A stretch of 9,796 nucleotides of DNA from QQUD01 sp039029915 (GTDB lineage: Bacteria; Chloroflexota; Anaerolineae; Promineifilales; Promineifilaceae): NCBI GenBank assembly GCA_039029915.1, contig JBCCFD010000306.1, positions 1-9,796 of the forward strand. The letters are read 5' to 3'. The position numbers and the translations under genes were made by a program. Below the pieces are notes generated by a model. It was given only the letters and a program-made list of their open reading frames with translations. It did not search any database and was not told the origin of the DNA. The number at the start of each line of letters is the position of its first letter. The stretch's first letter is position 1. Below are positions 6,053-9,796 of the stretch, piece by piece.

Positions 6053-6610
6053 CTACACTTCCATGATCTCAGCGTTCTTATCTTTACCAATGTCGTCAAT
6101 CTGTTTTACAAATTTATCAGTTAACCCTTGCAAATCATCTTGACCTTTTTTCAAATCATCTTCGGTAATCTCAGACTCTTTTTGAAGGTCACGCAAATCA
6201 TTCAAAACATCACGACGCACATTGCGAACGGCAACTTTCCCCTCTTCAATCCGTTTACCAACAAGTTTTGTTAAATCGCGCCGTCGTTCCTCAGTCAAAC
6301 GAGGAATATTGAGCCGAATCAACTTCCCGTCATTATTCGGCATGATGCCAATATCAGATTTCATAAGGGCACGTTCAATGGCGGGAATGGCGTTGGCATC
6401 ATAAGGCTTGATAGCAATCTGGCTTGCTTCAGGCACTGAGATTGATGCCATTTGATAGAGGGGCATTTCGGACCCATACATTTCAACAGGTAATTTTTCC
6501 ACAAGCGCTGGTGAGGCACGACCGGTCCTAAAACCGTTCAAATCATCGTTTAAGGAAGTAATAGCCCCTTTCATACGTGATTCGGCGTCTTCTAAAAACT
6601 CATTAACCAT
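6053..6610 (-). CDS. frr: Ribosome recycling factor
   Basis: With EF-G it splits the post-termination ribosome into subunits so that translation can restart. The 185-aa length is the family norm. Recognisable motifs are FRTGRASPAL at 27-36, PNNDGKLIRLNIPRLTEERR at 91-110, and the hinge-proximal AVRNVRRD at 127-134, which includes R132, the arginine known to be important in E. coli RRF. A strong Shine-Dalgarno (GGGAGGAT) precedes the ATG. The gene starts 21 bp after the pyrH stop, so pyrH and frr form one transcript, a pairing found across bacteria. Confidence 0.98.
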   Translation of the reverse strand: MVNEFLEDAESRMKGAITSLNDDLNGFRTGRASPALVEKLPVEMYGSEMPLYQMASISVPEASQIAIKPYDANAIPAIERALMKSDIGIMPNNDGKLIRLNIPRLTEERRRDLTKLVGKRIEEGKVAVRNVRRDVLNDLRDLQKESEITEDDLKKGQDDLQGLTDKFVKQIDDIGKDKNAEIMEV

Positions 6611-6631
6611 TTGAGTATCCTCCCTTCTTTG

Positions 6632-7369
6632 TCAATCACTCAACGACTCTTCAGGATTGCAGATGGTTGTTCCAATTGATTCACCAAGCATCAATTTCTT
6701 AACGCTATTCTCCTGCCAAAAATTTAATACAACGATAGGCAAATCATTATCCATACAGAGCGAAACGGCCGTACTGTCCATAACCCGCAATCTGGAGTTT
6801 AAAAATTCAATGTAAGAAATTCTATCATATCTTTTCGCATCTGGGTTTTCGATTGGGTCTTTATCATAAATTGCATCTACTTTAGTTGCTTTAACTAAAA
6901 CATCAGCCCCAATTTCCATAGCGCGCAAGGCACCCGCTGAATCCGTGGTAAAGTAAGGATTTCCCGTACCACCCCCAAAAATAACAACCCGACCTTTTTC
7001 CAAATGGCGAATCGCGCGAAGGCGAATATAAGGTTCTGCGATCGAGCGCATTTCAATTGCTGTTTGTACACGAGTAGCAATCCCAGCCCGTTCTAAAGCA
7101 TCTTGCAGGGCGAGAGCATTCATAACTGTGGCAATCATTCCCATATGATCAGCCGTGGCCCGTTCCATACCTAGGCCAATACCTGCTGCCCCGCGCCACA
7201 AATTTCCACCACCAATAACAAGCGCTACTTGAATGCCCAAATCATAGACATCCTTTACAATCTGAGCAACCTCAGCCGCCCTTAAAGGATCAATGCCAAA
7301 CCCATTTGGTCCTGCTAAAGCTTCACCACCCATCTTGAGTAAGACACGTTTATAGTTCGAACTTGCCAT
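6632..7369 (-). CDS. pyrH: Uridylate kinase (UMP kinase, PyrH type)
   Basis: Phosphorylates UMP to UDP with ATP and belongs to the bacterial amino-acid-kinase-fold family. The 245-aa length is typical. Motifs are KMGGEAL at 12-18, VIGGGNLWRG at 51-60 (nucleotide-binding glycine loop), DHMGMIATVMNALALQ at 74-89, and FGGGTGNPYFTTDSA at 131-145 followed by KATKVDAIYDKDP at 160-172. A TAGGAGT Shine-Dalgarno lies about 9 bases before the ATG at 7369. The gene follows the tsf terminator by about 65 bp, so it needs its own promoter or readthrough, and leads directly into frr. AACGGCCGTA at 6764-6773 is a one-base variant of the window's iterated palindrome and encodes TAV. Confidence 0.98.
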   Translation of the reverse strand: MASSNYKRVLLKMGGEALAGPNGFGIDPLRAAEVAQIVKDVYDLGIQVALVIGGGNLWRGAAGIGLGMERATADHMGMIATVMNALALQDALERAGIATRVQTAIEMRSIAEPYIRLRAIRHLEKGRVVIFGGGTGNPYFTTDSAGALRAMEIGADVLVKATKVDAIYDKDPIENPDAKRYDRISYIEFLNSRLRVMDSTAVSLCMDNDLPIVVLNFWQENSVKKLMLGESIGTTICNPEESLSD

Positions 7370-7390
7370 TCTAAATTACTCCTATTACGG

Positions 7391-7418
7391 TTTATTGAGA
7401 ACACAAACCTTTTTACAA
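7391..7418 (-). promoter_or_regulatory. Weak candidate promoter for pyrH-frr
   Basis: On the minus strand TTGTAA (7413-7418) and AATAAA (7391-7396) are 16 bp apart, each matching four of six consensus bases. It lies between the tsf terminator and pyrH, where a promoter is expected. The match alone is weak. Confidence 0.3.
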
Positions 7419-7434
7419 TACTGAGGGGGAATAT

Positions 7435-7463
7435 AAAAAGAAGGCGTTCGTTTGAACGCCTTC
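7435..7463 (-). terminator. Intrinsic terminator of the rpsB-tsf operon
   Basis: GAAGGCGTTC (7440-7449) and GAACGCCTTC (7454-7463) form a perfect 10-bp stem with a 4-nt loop. On the minus strand it is followed at once by five T (7439-7435). It starts about 20 bp after the tsf stop codon. This separates rpsB-tsf from pyrH-frr, although some readthrough is usual in this operon type. Confidence 0.9.
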
Positions 7464-7484
7464 CTTAAATTTGATTCAACTCTA

Positions 7485-8084
7485 CTAGAGAGACTCACCT
7501 AATTCGTATCGATTGAAGCGGCGAATTTTGATATTTTCACCAATTGTGCTGATAGCATTGGTAATCATATCCTTGATTTTGACTTTGTCGTCTTTAACAA
7601 AGCCTTGTTCAAGTAAACAAATTTCTTCATAAAATTTGCTAATGCGCCCTTGAACAATTTTTTCAACGATATTTTCAGGCTTCCCTTCAGCTAAAGCCTG
7701 TGATTTCAAAACTTCAACTTCGCGTTCTACCTCATCTTGAGGGACTTCTTCCGACGAAAGATAACGAGGGCTCATAGCTGCAATATGAAGGGCCAAGTCG
7801 TGAGCCAAAGTTTTAAACTGTTCATTTCTAGCGACAAAGTCCGTTTCGCAGTTTAATTCTAAAATAACACCTACCCGATTGCCGGGATGAGCGTACATTT
7901 CAATGATGCCTTCAGTCGCATCGCGCCCAGCCCGTTTTGCAGCTCGAGCAGCACCCTTTTCACGCAAAAGATCAACAGCTTTATCGAAATCCCCATCAGT
8001 GGCTTCTAAAGCTTTCTTTGCATCTAAAACACCTGCACCTGTAGCCTGGCGCAGTTCTTTTACCATTTGAGCAGTAATACTCAT
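7485..8084 (-). CDS. tsf: Elongation factor Ts, short form
   Basis: Guanine-nucleotide exchange factor that releases GDP from EF-Tu. Residues 1-50 form the UBA-like N-terminal domain (VKELRQATGAGVLDAKKALEATDGDFDKA, residues 8-36, is diagnostic in outline). The core domain carries the TDF motif within ELNCETDFVARNE at 76-88, which inserts next to the nucleotide site of EF-Tu. At 199 aa it is well short of the E. coli protein (about 280) and close to the Thermus type, which has one core subdomain; this is a natural variant, not a truncation. The C-terminus (MITNAISTIGENIKIRRFNRYELG) looks complete. AGGAGAT lies about 10 bases before the ATG. The gene follows rpsB by 43 bp and is closed by a strong terminator. 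Confidence 0.98.
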   Translation of the reverse strand: MSITAQMVKELRQATGAGVLDAKKALEATDGDFDKAVDLLREKGAARAAKRAGRDATEGIIEMYAHPGNRVGVILELNCETDFVARNEQFKTLAHDLALHIAAMSPRYLSSEEVPQDEVEREVEVLKSQALAEGKPENIVEKIVQGRISKFYEEICLLEQGFVKDDKVKIKDMITNAISTIGENIKIRRFNRYELGESL

Positions 8085-8127
8085 TTTGAATCAATCTCCT
8101 AAATAATAAATCTCTTCGCAAAGAAGG

Positions 8128-9006
8128 TTATTCTTCTTCTGAAGAAGCGGCTTCGACAGCTGACTCTTCAACGGCTTCTTCTGCCGCTGCTTCTTCAGCG
8201 TCTTCTTGTTCTCGTAGTTTTGCTAGCGTTGAGGCCCCGAGGAGTTGCTCATCCTCAACATTGTCCATCCCGTCAAAATCATCTCGTGCTGCTTCAACAG
8301 CCCCTTCGCTATCTTCGCCTTTGCGCATGGCCTTGCCTTCTAAGGCAGCATCAGCCATTTTGCCGCAAATCAATTTTATGGCGCGAATCGCGTCGTCATT
8401 TGAGGGGATAATATGGTCAATTGGATCAGGATTGCAGTTTGTGTCGACCAAAGCAATGATCGGAATCCCTAAAATATTGGCTTCCTTAATCGCAGTATCT
8501 TCATGATTAACGTCAATAATGAAGAGAAGACTAGGCAATCCTTTCATGTTGCGAATCCCTCCTAACCGGAGGTTCAATTTATTAATTTCGCGCTCAACCC
8601 GCAATCTTTCTCGTTTTTTCAATAAGTCAAACTCACCAGATTCTTGACGAGACTCTAACTTCTTGAGGTACTCAATACGCTGGCTAATCGTTTGCCAGTT
8701 GGTTAAGGTCCCACCTAACCAACGTTCACTCACAAACGGTTGGCTGGCACGAGCGGCTTCTGTTGCAATCGTGTCTTGGGCTTGGCGTTTGGTGCCAACA
8801 AATAAAACTTCTCCACCATCCGCAACAGAATCACGAATCATGTTATATGCATCTTCAATCATGACAATAGTTTGTTGAAGGTCGAGGATGTGGATGCCGT
8901 TACGTTCCGTAAAGATGTATGGTTTCATCTTCGGATTCCAACGACGCGTGCGGTGTCCAAAATGAACACCCGTTTCCAGTAGGGCTTTCATTGATACGAT
9001 GGCCAT
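8128..9006 (-). CDS. rpsB: 30S ribosomal protein S2 with acidic C-terminal extension
   Basis: Late-assembling small-subunit protein that helps recruit S1 and mRNA to the 30S. The 292 aa begin with MAIVSMKALLETGVHFGHRT, followed by RRWNPKMKPYIF at 21-32. RWLGGTLTNW is at 95-104 and DTNCNPDPIDHIIPSNDDA at 188-206; these are S2 signatures. The conserved fold ends near 226. The remaining 65 or so residues are unusual in being strongly acidic and low in complexity, ending in Glu/Ala/Ser runs, and are probably disordered. The Shine-Dalgarno AAGGAG lies 9 bases before the ATG. The gene is first in a two-gene operon with tsf, behind a TATAAT promoter and a structured leader of about 160 nt. Confidence 0.98.
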   Translation of the reverse strand: MAIVSMKALLETGVHFGHRTRRWNPKMKPYIFTERNGIHILDLQQTIVMIEDAYNMIRDSVADGGEVLFVGTKRQAQDTIATEAARASQPFVSERWLGGTLTNWQTISQRIEYLKKLESRQESGEFDLLKKRERLRVEREINKLNLRLGGIRNMKGLPSLLFIIDVNHEDTAIKEANILGIPIIALVDTNCNPDPIDHIIPSNDDAIRAIKLICGKMADAALEGKAMRKGEDSEGAVEAARDDFDGMDNVEDEQLLGASTLAKLREQEDAEEAAAEEAVEESAVEAASSEEE

Positions 9007-9168
9007 TGAGGTTTACTCCTTGTTTGTTGAATACGTCCACACTCTTCACCCTGATTAGAACTTGCATGGCCTTCCTGAAAGCGAGGTGTTCACTTTCTAA
9101 CGCAAGCACACCTAAAACAGTCCAAGTGTGTGTTTGATAAAATTACTAAAAGTTTTTAAGGAAAAATC
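9007..9168 (-). promoter_or_regulatory. rpsB-tsf leader with potential H-type pseudoknot
   Basis: Between the predicted start site and the rpsB ATG, the minus-strand RNA can form a 7-bp stem GAAAGTG/CGCTTTC (9091-9097 with 9077-9083, one G-U pair) closing a 7-nt loop. Six bases of that loop (ACACCT, 9084-9089) pair perfectly with AGGTGT upstream (9108-9113). The order of arms is that of an H-type pseudoknot; otherwise the two pairings compete. In E. coli, S2 is known to repress rpsB-tsf through the leader. A similar feedback element here is inference. Confidence 0.5.
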
Positions 9169-9174
9169 CGACAA

Positions 9175-9202
9175 ATTATAGCGAATGTTGCTTTGATTGC
9201 AA
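9175..9202 (-). promoter_or_regulatory. Promoter of the rpsB-tsf operon
   Basis: A perfect TATAAT (9175-9180 on the minus strand) is preceded, after 16 bp, by TTGCAA (9197-9202, four of six). It lies in the gap between the hydrolase gene and rpsB and points at rpsB. Transcription would start near 9168. The perfect -10 suits a highly expressed ribosomal operon. Confidence 0.65.
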
Positions 9203-9214
9203 GCCTCAATCAGG

Positions 9215-9796
9215 CTATTCTATTTTGGTCAATATTTCATCCACTTCCTCAAGAAAATCAATTAAAACATCGTTATAAGTATCCGGTTGTTCTAAATGTG
9301 GCATATGCCCAGCATCTGGGATAACGTAAAGTCGGGCATTTGGCATTGCATCATTCATCGCTTCGGCCTCAGAAACTGGAACGATTTGATCTTCAGACCC
9401 GTGAATAATCAATGTAGGGATATCAATCTTGGCTAGGGATTCTAATGAGTCTGGCCGATCTCGCATCGCTTCTAAAGCACCAACCATTCCTTCAGGTGAG
9501 GTCTCTAGCATCACCTCTTTTGTATATTCAACGATATCAGATTCGCTGTCAAAACCAGCTTGAGCAAAAAGCTTGGGCAGCATCGATTCAACGACTGATT
9601 CAATCCCATTCTCTTGCACCAACTTGATTGCTTGATCACGGCCGTTTTTCCCATCTGATGAATCAGCTGCCGCACGGGTTGAAGTCAAAACTAATCCACC
9701 AACGAGCTCAGGGTATCGTCGAACGATTTCAAAGGCAATATACCCACCCATTGAATGCCCGTTCAGCACAAAAGGAGGCGCAACACCTAAATGTCC
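9215..9796 (-). CDS. Alpha/beta-fold hydrolase, C-terminal part
   Basis: The reading frame is open to the window end, so the N-terminus is missing; 193 residues are present. The nucleophile elbow GHSMGG is at fragment residues 13-18 (Ser 15). The acid is in HGSEDQIVP (Asp 136) and the catalytic His in DAGHMPHLEQP (His 164). A complete Ser-Asp-His triad with a cap-like insert (about residues 40-110) fits the family that includes esterases, 3-oxoadipate enol-lactonase-like enzymes and dehalogenase relatives. The substrate cannot be told. GTG at 9767-9769 could be read as a start, but the frame continues upstream with a typical beta-strand leading to the elbow (VAPPFVLNGHS), so the real start lies outside. 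It lies 208 bp upstream of rpsB, which has its own promoter, so the two are probably independent. CACGGCCGTT at 9637-9646 encodes NGR. Confidence 0.9.
   Translation of the reverse strand, partial: GHLGVAPPFVLNGHSMGGYIAFEIVRRYPELVGGLVLTSTRAAADSSDGKNGRDQAIKLVQENGIESVVESMLPKLFAQAGFDSESDIVEYTKEVMLETSPEGMVGALEAMRDRPDSLESLAKIDIPTLIIHGSEDQIVPVSEAEAMNDAMPNARLYVIPDAGHMPHLEQPDTYNDVLIDFLEEVDEILTKIE

Larger units (their letters stand above)
129..9646. repeat. Iterated palindrome AACGGCCGTT, eight dispersed copies
   Basis: CGGCCG occurs eight times, always with A before it and T after it. Perfect 10-mers AACGGCCGTT lie at 129-138, 1160-1169, 2336-2345, 4482-4491 and 5884-5893. One-base variants lie at 1196-1205 (GACGGCCGTT), 6764-6773 (AACGGCCGTA) and 9637-9646 (CACGGCCGTT). 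All copies are inside coding sequence, in different frames (TAV four times, NGR three times, QRPF once), so DNA-level selection rather than a shared peptide is suggested. The pattern resembles highly iterated palindromes such as HIP1 of cyanobacteria. Confidence 0.8.

Noticed and set aside
7485..8084. Truncation of EF-Ts because it is about 80 residues shorter than in E. coli
   Set aside because: Short EF-Ts of this length is a known natural form (Thermus type); the domains and C-terminus look intact.
8900..9109. A 69-codon GTG-initiated reading frame starting in the rpsB leader and overlapping rpsB
   Set aside because: It runs out of frame through the conserved rpsB start, has no ribosome-binding site and shows no domain; the leader region is better explained as RNA structure.
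9194..9216. Inverted repeats TGATTG/CAATCA and AGCCT/AGGCT after the hydrolase gene as a terminator
   Set aside because: Stems are only 5-6 bp and no T-run follows; they overlap the rpsB -35 region and are probably chance.
1..9796. Mobile element, CRISPR array, defence or secondary-metabolite cassette
   Set aside because: No transposase, integrase, regularly spaced repeats or unusual gene cluster is present; every sizeable frame maps to housekeeping or envelope genes.

Overview
The window is a conserved bacterial housekeeping region. Every gene I can support lies on the minus strand, so transcription runs from high to low coordinates. The base composition looks mid-range, roughly low-to-mid 40s % GC by eye. 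The genes are an rpsB-tsf-pyrH-frr-uppS-cdsA core, a class I fructose-1,6-bisphosphatase, a Rho factor and a LysM/M23 envelope peptidase. EF-Ts is the short form (199 aa), S2 has a long acidic tail, and the palindrome AACGGCCGTT recurs through the genes. Together these suggest Chloroflexota, perhaps an Anaerolineae-like lineage. That placement is an inference from protein style and motif habit; no rRNA gene is present to confirm it.

Layout in the direction of transcription: (1) the C-terminal 193 residues of an alpha/beta hydrolase (9796-9215); (2) a promoter (TTGCAA-16 bp-TATAAT) and a leader of about 160 nt that can form an H-type pseudoknot, then rpsB and tsf, closed by a strong intrinsic terminator at 7435-7463; (3) pyrH and frr, tightly spaced, then uppS and cdsA with wider gaps; (4) fbp, behind a 211-bp gap that carries an 11-bp direct repeat; (5) a 329-bp gap with a near-consensus promoter (TTGACT-17 bp-TATACT) flanked by matching operator-like half sites, giving rho a leader of about 275 nt; (6) rho and its intrinsic terminator; (7) a membrane-anchored LysM/M23 endopeptidase followed by the start of another single-pass membrane protein that runs off the window.

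Functionally, rpsB, tsf and frr serve translation (30S assembly, EF-Tu recycling, post-termination ribosome recycling). pyrH supplies UDP. uppS makes the lipid carrier for wall and glycan synthesis. cdsA makes CDP-diacylglycerol for phospholipids. The last two genes act at the envelope, fbp is gluconeogenic, and rho ends transcription.

I do not see a defence system, mobile element, CRISPR array or other exotic cassette. The signals most worth a second look are non-coding: the iterated palindrome, the rpsB leader fold, and the rho promoter with its paired half sites and long leader.
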